A stretch of 64,000 nt of DNA from Shinella granuli (lineage in GTDB: Bacteria; Pseudomonadota; Alphaproteobacteria; Rhizobiales; Rhizobiaceae). The notes beneath the pieces are model-generated. The model was not told the DNA's origin, made no database searches, and was given only the letters and a program-made list of their open reading frames with translations. The stretch lies in the NCBI RefSeq assembly GCF_004341885.1, contig NZ_SLVX01000009.1, positions 1 to 64,000 of the forward strand, written 5' to 3'. The translations under genes and the position numbers were made by a program. Positions 33,264-42,682 of the stretch are shown here, piece by piece. Each line of letters opens with the position of its first letter. Within the stretch, counting starts at the first letter, position 1.

Positions 33264-34715
33264 TCACACTTCCCGGCGGACGCCGAGCCGGGCAAAGGCG
33301 CCGGCATCGCCCGCCTTCAGGCGCAGGGCGCACAGGAGGCCGATGATCGCGGCGATCAGCACGAGGCCCGGCAGGAACACGGCAAGCGCCCCCTCCGCCC
33401 CGGCCAGCGCGCCGAAATTCGTGGCAATGTAGAAGACCAGCGCCAGGAGGATAAGGCCCGTCAGAACCGGCAGCACCGTCGTGACGACGCGGTTGCCTTC
33501 GAGGCCCGGATTGCGGCCGAAGAAGGCGACGATGGAGAAGGCGGTCAGCGCCATCAGAAGGATGATCGCCAGCGTGCCGACATTGGTGAGCCAGGAGAAC
33601 AGCGCCAGCACCGGATCCTGCCCCGTGAAGGAGAAGAGCGCGACGACGAGGGCGGCGATCACCGTCTGCACGACCGAGCCGGCATGCGGGCTCTGGAACA
33701 CCGGATGGGTGACACCGAGCGCCCTGGGCAGCAGGCCCTCGCGGCCGGCGACGTAGAGATAGCGGGCGACGCCGTTGTGGAAGGCGACGACGCCGGCAAA
33801 GAGGCTGGTGATGAAGAGGATGCTCATGATGGTGGTGATGCCGCCGCCGACATAGCGGTCCGCCAGGCCGAAGAGGAAGGTGGTCGGGTCGGCGAGGCCC
33901 TGGATTTCCGGCACCAGCTTGTCGACGCCCGCGCCGTTGACCATCAGCCAGGAGGTCAGCATGTAGAAGAGGCCGATGATCAGCACGGAGATGTAGGTGG
34001 CGCGCGGCACGGTCTTTTCCGGCTCGCGGGCTTCCTCGCTGTAGATGGTCGTCGCCTCGAAGCCGATGAAGGCGGCAAAGCAGAACAGGATGCCGATGGC
34101 CGGCGTGCCCGAGAAGAAGGCCGAGGGCGTGAAGGGCGCGGCGGAAAGGCCGCTGTCGCCGCCCTTCATGAGAATGGCGGCGTCGATGACCAGCACGACG
34201 AGATATTCCAGCACGACGAGCACGGCGAGCACGCGGGCGGAAAAATCCACCCGCCGATAGCCGAAGACCGCGACGAGCGCGATGCCGATATAGGTCCAGA
34301 CCCACCACGGCAGGTCGAAGCCGTAGCCGGCGAGGAAGCCGGCCGTGGCGGCGCCGAACAGGCCGAAGACGCCGATCTGCATGGCATTGTAGGCGAGGAT
34401 GGCGACGAGCGCCGCGGCGCCGCCGGCAAGGCCACCGAGACCCTGCGCCGTATAGGCATAGAAGGCGCCGGCATTGCTGATATGCCGGGCCATGGCGACA
34501 TAGCCGATAGCGAAGAGCAGCAGCACCGTCGTCACGAAGGCGAAGGTCAGCGGAATGCCCGGACCATTGCCCAGCATCATCGACAGCGGCACGCCGCCGG
34601 CAACCGCCGTCAGCGGCGCGGCCGCCGAGACAACGAGGAATGTGACCGCCCCGACACCAAGGCTGTTCCTGCGCAACTGGTTCGCGCCGCCGGGCGGCAC
34701 GCTGTGTTCTGTCAT
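33264..34715 (-). CDS. APC-superfamily amino acid/amine permease
   Basis: A 483-residue permease with about twelve membrane segments. The start MTEHSVPPGGANQLRRNSLG follows GGGAGCAAG. Helix 1 contains VSAAAPLTAVAGGVPLSM, a variant of the APC substrate-contacting region, and helix 6 contains FCFAAFIGFEATTIYSEEARE, a strong APC motif with the conserved EEA...P pattern. It most likely imports the amino acid or amine that the region degrades. It heads a two-gene unit with the aldehyde dehydrogenase, facing the IclR regulator. Confidence 0.9.
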   Translation of the reverse strand: MTEHSVPPGGANQLRRNSLGVGAVTFLVVSAAAPLTAVAGGVPLSMMLGNGPGIPLTFAFVTTVLLLFAIGYVAMARHISNAGAFYAYTAQGLGGLAGGAAALVAILAYNAMQIGVFGLFGAATAGFLAGYGFDLPWWVWTYIGIALVAVFGYRRVDFSARVLAVLVVLEYLVVLVIDAAILMKGGDSGLSAAPFTPSAFFSGTPAIGILFCFAAFIGFEATTIYSEEAREPEKTVPRATYISVLIIGLFYMLTSWLMVNGAGVDKLVPEIQGLADPTTFLFGLADRYVGGGITTIMSILFITSLFAGVVAFHNGVARYLYVAGREGLLPRALGVTHPVFQSPHAGSVVQTVIAALVVALFSFTGQDPVLALFSWLTNVGTLAIILLMALTAFSIVAFFGRNPGLEGNRVVTTVLPVLTGLILLALVFYIATNFGALAGAEGALAVFLPGLVLIAAIIGLLCALRLKAGDAGAFARLGVRREV

Positions 34716-34815
34716 GATCTTGCTCCCATCCTGGCGGCCGCCCCCACGCGTCCGGCGGCCGCTTGTCCGATGCCGTGCCGAGGCGACGGCGGTTCCCACG
34801 AAACATTTTCCTTGT

Positions 34816-34903
34816 GGTTCATTATTTGAACCGTTATTTTAATTATAGATTTGCAAAAGCCAGTTCCGCCGTCAAGTTATTTCTCATGTTAAGTATCTCG
34901 GCC
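34816..34903 (+). promoter_or_regulatory. IclR-gene upstream region with a 17-bp palindrome, copy of 29872-29959
   Basis: GGTTCA-TTATT-TGAACC (34816-34832) is a perfect hyphenated palindrome. Downstream come ATAGATTTGCAAA (34845-34857) and CAAGTT...CATGTTAAGTAT (34873-34895). The same three elements occur with the same order and nearly the same spacing upstream of the operon at 29814. It lies between the APC permease (minus) and the IclR gene (plus), so it may control both and give autoregulation. Confidence 0.7.
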
Positions 34904-34985
34904 GGTCGAGCGTGCGGAACAGGAATGGCAGGCAGCGGAAAATGGCTCCTTGCGGGACGACAGACACAACACCGCGGAGCGCAGC

Positions 34986-35735
34986 ATGAGCACCATCGGA
35001 AAGGCCCTTTCCCTCCTCGACCTGATTTCCGAACTCGACAAGGATATCGGCCTCAGCGACCTCGCGCGGCTTTCCGCGCTCGACAAGGCGACGGCGCGAC
35101 GCTTCCTGGTGGATCTGGAAAGACACGGCTTCGTGGAACAGGACGAGGAGACGCGCCGCTACCGCCTCGGCGCGGCACCCGTCCGGCTGGCGCGCCTGCG
35201 CCAGGCGCGTTTCCCCTTCGTCGCCGTGGCCGCCCCCTTCGTCAAGGCGCTGGCGGAAGAGGCCGGCGAGACGGTGCACCTGTCGGAATTTTCCGGCGGG
35301 CGGCTCTCCACCATCCATGTGGAGGATTCCGCGCAGGCGCACCGCGTGATCGTCGATCCCGGGGCCGTGCTGCCCTTCCACGCCACCGCATCGGGGCTCG
35401 CCTATCTCGCCTTCCTTCCGCCCGGTGAGATCGACCGCGCGCTGGCGCGGCCGCTGGAGCGCTTTTCCGCCCATACGGCCACGGATGCGGACGCCGTGCG
35501 CACGCTCCTGCGCGAAACGGTGGAGCGGGGCTATTCGATCAGCCAGCAGGGCTTCGAGATCGGCGTCATCAGCGCCGCAGCGCCGATCCTCACGCCCGGC
35601 GGGCGGCCGATGGGCGCGCTGGCGGTGGCGGCGCCGACCGCGCGCGCCGACATGGCCCGCATGCACGAGATCGGCCGGAAGGCCGCCGCCGCCGCCCGCG
35701 GCATCGCGGAGAAATACTACGGCGGCCGGACCTGA
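34986..35735 (+). CDS. IclR-family transcriptional regulator
   Basis: A 249-residue regulator with an N-terminal winged helix (LSDLARLSALDKATARRFLVDLERHGF, residues about 25-55) and a C-terminal GAF-like IclR ligand domain (HRVIVDPGAVLPFHATASGLAYLAFL; GYSISQQGFEIGVISAAAPI). The ATG at 34986 follows CGGAGCGC; a TTG 36 bases upstream is less likely. It is divergent from the APC permease. The palindrome it faces is also found before the phospho-lyase operon, so it is the best candidate for regulating the whole amine-catabolic region. Confidence 0.9.
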   Translation: MSTIGKALSLLDLISELDKDIGLSDLARLSALDKATARRFLVDLERHGFVEQDEETRRYRLGAAPVRLARLRQARFPFVAVAAPFVKALAEEAGETVHLSEFSGGRLSTIHVEDSAQAHRVIVDPGAVLPFHATASGLAYLAFLPPGEIDRALARPLERFSAHTATDADAVRTLLRETVERGYSISQQGFEIGVISAAAPILTPGGRPMGALAVAAPTARADMARMHEIGRKAAAAARGIAEKYYGGRT

Positions 35736-35750
35736 CGCCCGGGGTGCCGC

Positions 35751-36215
35751 CTATCGCCGCCCCCGCGGCCGCGTCGCCAGCACGTTGCGGATCGCAAAGC
35801 TCGAATGGATGCGCGAGACGCCCGGCATGGCCGAGAGGATTTCCTTGTGGATGCGCTCGAACTCGCCCGCATTGGCCACCTCGACGCGCAGCAGGTAATC
35901 CGAACCGCCCGTCATCAGGAAACATTCTCGGATTTCCGGATGCTTGCGCACCGCCGCCTCGAAGCGGTCGAGATGGTCCTCCGTCTGCCGCTCCAGCGTG
36001 ATGTTGATGATGACGGCGATGCTCGCCTCGACATTCGACGTGTCCACCAGCGCCGTGTAGCCGCGAATGACGCCCGCCTGCTCCATCAGCTTGATCCGGC
36101 GAAGGCAGGCGGACGGGGAGAGGCCGACATCGGCCGCAAGGCTGGCATTGCTCATGCGCGCATCGAGCCGCAGGAGCCGGAGGATGTTACGGTCGATCGC
36201 GTCGAGGGCGGCCAT
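35751..36215 (-). CDS. Lrp/AsnC-family regulator of alanine catabolism
   Basis: A 154-residue Lrp-type protein: DNA-binding domain IDRNILRLLRLDARMSNASLAADVGLSPSACLRRIKLME and a RAM ligand-sensing domain (ECFLMTGGSDYLLRVEVANAGEF). Such proteins bind amino acids and often activate the dad genes. It is divergent from alanine racemase and D-amino acid dehydrogenase, which are the likely targets. The ATG is the only fitting start for a full domain. The 125-base gap to the racemase holds the control region. Confidence 0.92.
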   Translation of the reverse strand: MAALDAIDRNILRLLRLDARMSNASLAADVGLSPSACLRRIKLMEQAGVIRGYTALVDTSNVEASIAVIINITLERQTEDHLDRFEAAVRKHPEIRECFLMTGGSDYLLRVEVANAGEFERIHKEILSAMPGVSRIHSSFAIRNVLATRPRGRR

Positions 36216-36340
36216 GGCAGATCATTCCAAATCGTCGTCGTTTCGTTCAAAAATCATGCTTTCACGCAACAATCAATCGCTGTTTCCTCGGCAATTTCAC
36301 GATCGTTTCACTAGGCTTCGCGCAATTGAGGGGGCTTGGG

Positions 36341-37474
36341 ATGGACGGCGGCATACAACGGGACAGTACTGGCGGAGCAAGCGTGATCGACGGTGCATCG
36401 GGTTATCTCGGCATCGATCTCGGTGCACTCGCCCGCAACTATGAAAAGCTTGCCGCCGAGGTCGCCCCGGCGCGCGCTGCGGCCGTCGTCAAGGCCGATG
36501 CCTACGGGCTCGGCGCCGGCCGGGTGGCAGAAAAACTCTACGCCCATGGCTGCCGCCACTTCTTCGTCGCGCAGTTCGTCGAGGCGCTTCGCCTGCGCCC
36601 CCTTCTGGCGGCCGACGCCGCGGTCTTCGTGCTGAACGGCCTGCAGCCCGGCAACGAAAGCGCCTGCGCCCGCGAAAACATCGTGCCGGTCGTCAATTCG
36701 CTGGAACAGTGGCACGCGTGGAGCGGCATGGCGAAGACCCTCGGCCGCACGCTGCCGGCGGTGCTGCAGTTCGACACCGGCATGTCGCGCCTCGGCGTGC
36801 CGCCGGAGGAGCGCGCGGCGCTTGCCGGCCTCGTCAGCGCCGGCGGCTGCATCGACGTCCTGTTCCTGATGAGCCACCTCGCCTCCGCCGACGATGCGGA
36901 GAGCGAACAGAACGAAGACCAGCGCGCCGAGATGGAGCGCGTTGCGGCGGAATTTCCCGGCTTCGACGTCTGCTTTGCCAATTCGGGTGGCATCTTTCTC
37001 GGCAAGGCCTATCACGGCGTGCTCGCCCGCCCCGGCATCGCGCTCTATGGCGGCGCGCCGACTGCCGGCCGGGCGAACCCGATGGAGCCGGTGGTCAGCC
37101 TCGACGTCGCCGTGGTGCAGACCCGCAGCGTACCCACCGGCACGCGCGTCGGCTACGGCGCCAGCCACGTCACGCCCGGCCCGGCGCGCCTTGCCACCAT
37201 CGCCGCGGGCTATGCCGACGGCCTGCCCCGCAGCCTCTCGGGCCGGGGCGCCGCCTTTTGCGACGGCGTGCGCCTGCCCATCGTCGGGCGCGTTTCGATG
37301 GACAGCATCACGATCGACATCTCCGCCCTGCCGGAGGGCCGCCTTGCCCTGGGCAGCCGCGTCGAGATCCTCGGCCCGCATCAGAGCCTGGAGGACGTGG
37401 CGCGCGATGCCGGCACTATTCCCTACGAAATCCTGACCGGCCTCGGCCAACGCTACCGGCGGCAGTACCGCTGA
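36341..37474 (+). CDS. dadX: Alanine racemase (catabolic, DadX-like)
   Basis: A 377-residue PLP enzyme interconverting L- and D-alanine. The PLP lysine is in AAVVKADAYGLGAGRV near residue 47 and the opposite-face tyrosine in TRVGYGASH. Metal- or carboxylate-contact text VSMDSITIDIS is standard. The ATG at 36341 sits behind GAGGGGG; a TTG five codons upstream is rejected. With the D-amino acid dehydrogenase next door, it makes D-alanine for oxidation to pyruvate, so a catabolic rather than cell-wall role is likely. Confidence 0.92.
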   Translation: MDGGIQRDSTGGASVIDGASGYLGIDLGALARNYEKLAAEVAPARAAAVVKADAYGLGAGRVAEKLYAHGCRHFFVAQFVEALRLRPLLAADAAVFVLNGLQPGNESACARENIVPVVNSLEQWHAWSGMAKTLGRTLPAVLQFDTGMSRLGVPPEERAALAGLVSAGGCIDVLFLMSHLASADDAESEQNEDQRAEMERVAAEFPGFDVCFANSGGIFLGKAYHGVLARPGIALYGGAPTAGRANPMEPVVSLDVAVVQTRSVPTGTRVGYGASHVTPGPARLATIAAGYADGLPRSLSGRGAAFCDGVRLPIVGRVSMDSITIDISALPEGRLALGSRVEILGPHQSLEDVARDAGTIPYEILTGLGQRYRRQYR

Positions 37475-37501
37475 GCCATTCTCTTCCCCAATGAGGACAT
37501 C

Positions 37502-38752
37502 ATGAAAGTCATCGTTCTCGGCGCCGGCATCGTCGGCGTCACTTCGGCCTACCAGCTTGCCCGCGCCGGCCACGAGGTCACGGTCGTCGACCGCCAGCCC
37601 GGTCCGGCGCTGGAGACGAGCTTTGCCAATGCCGGCGAGGTCTCCTTCGGCTATTGCTCGCCCTGGGCCGCGCCCGGCATTCCGATGAAGGCAATGAAGT
37701 GGCTGTTCATGCAGCATGCGCCGCTGATCCTGCGCCCCAAGGTCGACATGGCCATGCTCTCCTGGATGACGCAGATGCTGCGCAACTGCACCTCGGCCCG
37801 CTATGCCCTCAACAAGAGCCGCATGCTGCGCCTTGCCGACTACAGCCGCATCTCGCTCGCCGCGCTGCGCGCGGAAACCGGCATAACCTATGACGAGCGC
37901 ATGCAGGGCACGCTGCAGCTCTTCCGCACCGAGGCCCAGCTCGACGCCTCGGCCAAGGACGTCAAGGCGCTCGCCGCCGACGGCATTCCCTATGAAGTGC
38001 TCGACCCCGAAGGTTGCATCCGCGTCGAACCGGCGCTGAAACATGTGCGCGAAAAGATCGTCGGCGGCCTTCTGACGCCGAAGGACGAGACCGGCGACTG
38101 CTTCAAGTTCGCCAATGCGCTGGCGGCGAAGGCCGCGGCGCTCGGCGTCACCTTCAACTATGGCAGCATCATCCGGGGGCTCGACGTGGACGGCGGCCGC
38201 GTGCGCGGCGTCGTCACCGCCCATGGAGTGCTCGCGGCCGATGCCGTGGTCGTCGCGCTCGGCAGCTTCTCGCCGCTCCTCGTTCGCCCGCACGGCATCC
38301 GCCTGCCGGTCTATCCGGTCAAGGGCTATTCGCTGACGATCCCGATCACCGATCCCGCACGCGCGCCGGAATCGACCGTGATGGACGAGACCTTCAAGAT
38401 CGCCATCACCCGGCTCGGCGACCGCATCCGCGTCGGCGGCATGGCCGAGATCTCCGGCTACACCAACGATCTCGGCGAGCCGCGCCGCCTGACGCTGCAG
38501 CACTCCGTCACCGACCTCTTCCCCGGTGGCGACGTGTCGAAGGCGAGCTTCTGGTCCGGTCTTCGCCCGATGACGCCGGACGGCACGCCCGTCATCGGCC
38601 CGACCAGGGTCGCCGGCCTCTTCCTCAACACCGGCCACGGCACGCTCGGCTGGACGATGAGCTCCGGCTCGGCCCGCGTCATCGCCGACCTCGTTTCCGG
38701 CCGGAAGCCGGAGATCGACGCCACCGACCTTGCCGTCGCCCGCTACGCCTGA
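37502..38752 (+). CDS. dadA: D-amino acid dehydrogenase DadA
   Basis: A 416-residue FAD flavoprotein that oxidises D-alanine and other D-amino acids to keto acids, passing electrons to the respiratory chain. The dinucleotide motif [19 protein letters not shown] starts at residue 4. The family text [22 protein letters not shown] and [16 protein letters not shown], then [22 protein letters not shown], is diagnostic. It lies 27 bases after the racemase behind GAGGACATC. Together with Lrp this is a standard dad locus. Confidence 0.94.
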   Translation: MKVIVLGAGIVGVTSAYQLARAGHEVTVVDRQPGPALETSFANAGEVSFGYCSPWAAPGIPMKAMKWLFMQHAPLILRPKVDMAMLSWMTQMLRNCTSARYALNKSRMLRLADYSRISLAALRAETGITYDERMQGTLQLFRTEAQLDASAKDVKALAADGIPYEVLDPEGCIRVEPALKHVREKIVGGLLTPKDETGDCFKFANALAAKAAALGVTFNYGSIIRGLDVDGGRVRGVVTAHGVLAADAVVVALGSFSPLLVRPHGIRLPVYPVKGYSLTIPITDPARAPESTVMDETFKIAITRLGDRIRVGGMAEISGYTNDLGEPRRLTLQHSVTDLFPGGDVSKASFWSGLRPMTPDGTPVIGPTRVAGLFLNTGHGTLGWTMSSGSARVIADLVSGRKPEIDATDLAVARYA

Positions 38753-38773
38753 GGCCCTTGCCGATCGCGCCGT

Positions 38774-39826
38774 TCAGGACGGACGGCGCGTAGGGACCGG
38801 GACGTCATCTGCGGTATCGGTGGCCCAGGTGCTGATCGCGTGGACCTGTCCCGGTATCTGGTCCTGCAGATAGGTCTCGTGACCCGGCAGGCCCATCGGG
38901 TAAAGCGCGTCGCGGCTCGCCTCATAGGCCGCGCTCTTGTCGGTGCAGAGGCGGATGCGCATGTCCTCCGGCGCGACATCGGTCCGGTTCTGCAGGTTTT
39001 CCAGGAGCCCGGCATCGGAAGACAGGCGGCCGTCGAAGGCCTGCGTCAGGTATTGCGCCGATCGCTCGTTGCGCTCCCGTTCGGTCGTCGCGCCGAGAAT
39101 GACCACCATTATGCGCCGTCCGTTGCGCGTGGCCAGCCCGACGAGATTCCGTCCGGAGGCGCAAAGGAAGCCGGTCTTCATTCCGACCGTGCCGTTGAAA
39201 CGGGTCAGCAGCAGGTTGTTGGACTTGATCTCCTTGCCGTCGATCGTGACGGCCGAGGCGAGGAAGAAGCGGCGATATTCCGGGAACAGCCGGTCCACTT
39301 CCATGCCCAACAGCGCAAGATCGCGGGCGGTCGTATAGTTCTTTCGGTCGAACAGGCCGTTCGGATTGGAAAAATGCGTGCCGGTAAGCCCGATGCGGGC
39401 CGCCGTCTCGTTCATGCGCCGGACGAAGGAGGCCTCGTCGGAGGCAACGGTTTCCGCAAGGGCCACGGCGACATCGTTCGCCGATGCGGTGATCATGGCG
39501 AAGAGCGCATCTTCAAGCGTCATCGTCCGCCCGAGAACCAGGCCGGATTCCAGAAAGGCCTGTTTCGTCGCGTTGCGGGACATGACGACCGGCGTCGTGA
39601 GATTCACCTCGCCGGCCCGGATGGCTTCGAACACGACGAGCGCCGACATGAGCTTGGTCGTCGAGGCGGGATACCAGGGCACCCCGGCGTCCTCTTCATG
39701 CAGCACCTGATGACTGTCGGCATCCACGACGAGCACGGGCGTTGCATGTGCGGCGACCCCCATGAAAAGGGACGCAACAAGCACCAGGCTCTTCCATGGT
39801 CGTCCGGCCATTGTGTTCTTGATCAT
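38774..39826 (-). CDS. D-alanyl-D-alanine carboxypeptidase (peptidase S11)
   Basis: A 350-residue low-molecular-mass penicillin-binding protein that trims cell-wall pentapeptides. The start at 39826 follows GGAGACGG and gives a signal peptide (SLVLVASLFMGVAAHA). Active-site motifs are PASTTKL (SxxK), ASANDV (SxN) and MKTGFLCASGRN (KTG). The C-terminal part after residue 250 is not a typical DacA extension; it looks like a short tail (IRLCTDKSAAYEASRD). The gene is convergent with dadA, 21 bases apart. Confidence 0.9.
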   Translation of the reverse strand: MIKNTMAGRPWKSLVLVASLFMGVAAHATPVLVVDADSHQVLHEEDAGVPWYPASTTKLMSALVVFEAIRAGEVNLTTPVVMSRNATKQAFLESGLVLGRTMTLEDALFAMITASANDVAVALAETVASDEASFVRRMNETAARIGLTGTHFSNPNGLFDRKNYTTARDLALLGMEVDRLFPEYRRFFLASAVTIDGKEIKSNNLLLTRFNGTVGMKTGFLCASGRNLVGLATRNGRRIMVVILGATTERERNERSAQYLTQAFDGRLSSDAGLLENLQNRTDVAPEDMRIRLCTDKSAAYEASRDALYPMGLPGHETYLQDQIPGQVHAISTWATDTADDVPVPTRRPS

Positions 39827-39962
39827 GTACCCGTCTCCGCAGGAAGACGCCCTAATGACATGATGCACGCCGGAAAGACAAGGGTTTGCAGCGGCGCGAA
39901 ACCGCGCAGGGGACCGGACGCCGCCGCCCGCCGCGCCCCGACGCCGGTGGAAACCGGCCTTC

Positions 39963-41276
39963 TCAGGCCAGCGATGCCTGCCGCGTTTCCGCATCGATCA
40001 GGAAGGCCGCGACGGCGGCGGCGACCAGAAGGCCGGCGAAGATGCCGATGGCAAGGCCGAAGCTCTGCTCCACGACAAGCCCCGTCAGGGACGGCGCCAG
40101 CAGGCCGCCGAGCCGGGCCACGGCGCCCGCCGTGCCCATGCCCGTCGCCCGCGAGGCCGTCGGGTAGAGTTCCGGGGTGAAGGCATAGAGCGCACCCCAG
40201 GTGCCGAGCAGGGCGAAGCTCATGATCAGCAGGGAGGCGCCGATCAGCGTGCCCGTGCCGGCGACGACGAACAGCAGGCATCCCAGCGCCGAGAGCAGGC
40301 AGAAGCCCGTCAGCGTCGGCCGGCGCCCCCATGTCTCGACCCCGTAGGCGGCCAGCGCATAACCGGGTATCTGGGCCAGCGCGAGGAAGACGAGGAAGCC
40401 GTAGCCCCGGACGAAGCCGAAGCCCTCGCCCGCAAGCTTCGGCGGCAGCCAGGTGAAGACGCCGTAATAGGAGACGGAGACCAGGAACCAGATCGTCAGG
40501 ATCATCAGGCTGCGCTGGCGCAAATCCGCGCCGAAAATGCCGGGCTGCCCGACGCTGGGCGGCGAGACCAGGGGCGCATCCGCCGCCAGCGGCGCCTTGC
40601 CATTGGCAACGAGGATCCTGTCGAGAACGGCCTTCGCCTCCTGCATCCTCCCGAGGCGCAAGAGGTAAAGGGGGGATTCCGGCACCAGGAAGCGCAGGCC
40701 GATGCCCATCAGCGCCGGAATTGCCGTTGCCGCGAAGATGTAGCGCCAGCCGTCGGCCATGCCCGCAAGGCTGACCGCCCAGGCGACGAGCGCGACGATG
40801 AGCGTGCCGACGGCCCAGAACCCCTCGAGCATGACCAGCCAGCGGCCACGGTTTCGCGCCGGCAGGAACTCCGCCATCATCGCATAATCGACCGGCAGCG
40901 TGCCGCCCACAGCCACCCCGGTGAGGAAGCGCAGCACGAGCAGGATGGTGAAATCGGGCGCGAAGACGGAAAGCGTGCCGAAGAGGGCGTCGCAGGCAAC
41001 CGTGACGATCAGGACCCGCCGCCGGCCGATGCGATCCGCCAGCCTGCCGAAACCGGCGGCGCCGAGGAGCATGCCCAGGAAGAAGAGCGTGCCGGTCTGC
41101 AGGGCTTGCGGGACGGTGAGATCGAACGTGGCGGCAATCGAGGCGGCCGTGAAGCCGACAGCGAGCACCTGCATCGCGTCGGCAGTCCAGACCAGCCCGA
41201 AGATCGCCAGAAGCCGCCGCTGATAGGCTCCGGCACCGGCCCGGTCGAGTACATCGTCCACGGTGATTGTGGTCAT
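39963..41276 (-). CDS. MFS transporter (AAHS/sugar-acid type)
   Basis: A 437-residue major facilitator with twelve membrane segments. MFS motif A occurs as GRLADRIGRRRV between helices 2 and 3, and RFLTGVAVGGTLPVDYAMMAEFLPARNRG fits the AAHS/niacin or sialate-like branch. The sequence in the second half, WGALYAFTPELYPTASRATGMGTAGAVARLGG, is typical of the same group. The substrate is probably an organic acid or sugar. It is alone on its strand between the carboxypeptidase and the toxin-antitoxin genes. Confidence 0.9.
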   Translation of the reverse strand: MTTITVDDVLDRAGAGAYQRRLLAIFGLVWTADAMQVLAVGFTAASIAATFDLTVPQALQTGTLFFLGMLLGAAGFGRLADRIGRRRVLIVTVACDALFGTLSVFAPDFTILLVLRFLTGVAVGGTLPVDYAMMAEFLPARNRGRWLVMLEGFWAVGTLIVALVAWAVSLAGMADGWRYIFAATAIPALMGIGLRFLVPESPLYLLRLGRMQEAKAVLDRILVANGKAPLAADAPLVSPPSVGQPGIFGADLRQRSLMILTIWFLVSVSYYGVFTWLPPKLAGEGFGFVRGYGFLVFLALAQIPGYALAAYGVETWGRRPTLTGFCLLSALGCLLFVVAGTGTLIGASLLIMSFALLGTWGALYAFTPELYPTASRATGMGTAGAVARLGGLLAPSLTGLVVEQSFGLAIGIFAGLLVAAAVAAFLIDAETRQASLA

Positions 41277-41548
41277 TCGGCCGCTCTCCGCATGTGCAGT
41301 CCCCTGGCAATGGCAGCGGCACCTTAACCGCCCGGCCGGATCAGCGGAATTGCCTGCAGCAGGAAATCCACCGGGAAGGCCGGCCTCGTCAGCAAGCGCT
41401 TCACCAATCCGGGAACCCTGCTGAAGGAAATCGACCCATGAACCAGGCCGTCATCCTGGTTGGCGAAATCTTCCGGCATGACTCCGGAGCTTGAAATCGC
41501 ATGCGACAGGTGGCATATATCAAGCGACAGATGACGCGGAGAAGAACC

Positions 41549-42031
41549 ATGGCCGTCGCAGCAAAGGCATCCCAGGCAGCAGCCGGCGGGGAACTGCAGA
41601 AAATCGAAGCCCTGCTCGGCGGCGCGCGCATCCTGTCGCGCCGCCTGACCAATGCGCTCGACGCCCATGAACTGCTGCTGCACGGCCTGCCCGCCTCGGC
41701 GCTGGATCACCTTGTCGGCAATCTCGTCTTCATCGGCAAGAACGAGTCGCTCGAAAAGGCCGTGGGCATGAGCCTGCGCACCTGGCAGCGGCGGAAGGAG
41801 ACGCCCTCCAAGCCGCTCAGCCTGGAACAGAGCGGCCGGACATGGAAATTCGCCGAGATCCTGGCAAAGGCGACGGACATCTTCGGATCGCAGGCGGAGG
41901 CCGAGCAATGGCTGGAGCGGCCGGCCGTCGGGCTCGACCAGCGCCGCCCCATCGACCTTCTCGGCACGCCTGCCGGCGTGGAACTGGTCGAGGATCACCT
42001 CGACCGTCTGGAATACGGCGTCTACGCATGA
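41549..42031 (+). CDS. Xre/MbcA/ParS-type antitoxin (DUF2384)
   Basis: A 160-residue protein. An Xre-like N-terminal part contains LDHLVGNLVFIGKNESLEKAVGMSLRTWQRRKE. The C-terminal DUF2384/ParS part, DIFGSQAEAEQWLERPAVGLDQRRPIDLLGTPAGVELVEDHLDRLEYGVYA, neutralises RES toxins. The ATG at 41549 behind CGGAGAAG is preferred over 41501 and 41531. It overlaps the toxin gene by ATGA. Such antitoxins also repress their own promoter. Confidence 0.93.
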   Translation: MAVAAKASQAAAGGELQKIEALLGGARILSRRLTNALDAHELLLHGLPASALDHLVGNLVFIGKNESLEKAVGMSLRTWQRRKETPSKPLSLEQSGRTWKFAEILAKATDIFGSQAEAEQWLERPAVGLDQRRPIDLLGTPAGVELVEDHLDRLEYGVYA

Positions 42032-42534
42032 CCTTTCTGCCGATTGCGCTCGGCGGCAGCGAGCTGGTCGCCTGGCGGCTCGACCAGGCCATCCATGCCG
42101 CGACATGGGATAGCGGCGAAGGGGCCTATCGCGTCGGCGGCCGCTGGAACAGCAGGGGCACGCGCGCGGTCTACTGCTCGCTCGATCCCGCGACGGCCAT
42201 TCTCGAAGTCGCGGTCCACAAGGGGTTTCGGGCGCTCGACACGGTAGCGCATCGCATGACGGCCGCCGTCATCGCCGATACCGGCGATGTCCACATCGTC
42301 GATCCGCAAACGGTGCCTAATCCCAACTGGCTGCGCCCGGGCATTCCCGGCGCGGGCCAGCAGGCCTTCGGCGACGAGCTCTTGCGACGGCACCGTTTCG
42401 TTGCCATTCCCAGCGCGGTCTCGCCGCACAGCTGGAACCTGATCTTTCTCGCAGGCGCCGCGCCGGGCGCCTACACCCTGAAATTCCAGGAAAACTTTGC
42501 CCTCGATACGCGGCTGCATCCACCGACGGCATGA
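42028..42534 (+). CDS. RES-domain toxin of a type II toxin-antitoxin pair
   Basis: A 168-residue RES protein (PF08808). The name-giving Arg-Glu-Ser region shows as AWRLDQAIHA, GGRWNSRGTRAVYCSLDPATAILEVAVHKG. RES toxins studied so far (MbcT, ParT) destroy NAD+ by phosphorolysis or modify a metabolic enzyme. The late SPHSWNLIFLAGAA text is conserved in the family. It is coupled to the antitoxin by ATGA. Both residues R (WRL) and E (LEVAV) are retained, so it appears intact. Confidence 0.93.
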   Translation: MTFLPIALGGSELVAWRLDQAIHAATWDSGEGAYRVGGRWNSRGTRAVYCSLDPATAILEVAVHKGFRALDTVAHRMTAAVIADTGDVHIVDPQTVPNPNWLRPGIPGAGQQAFGDELLRRHRFVAIPSAVSPHSWNLIFLAGAAPGAYTLKFQENFALDTRLHPPTA

Positions 42535-42682
42535 TGCCGACGCCCGGGCATGCCGCAAAACCATTCTTGGGACGGGACCGCCCGGGAATTTTTCTGGCCT
42601 CCCGGGATGATAGGGCTATCTGTCGGCGGCGCCCCGGCGCGGCCGACCCTTTTCCTTTGACGGCGCGGAGCATGGACAGAAG

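Noticed and set aside
41438-41494. An 18-codon frame (MNQAVILVGEIFRHDSGA) with a good AAGGAAA site before the antitoxin
   Set aside because: Too short to support as a gene without conservation; could be a leader peptide but nothing else points to attenuation.
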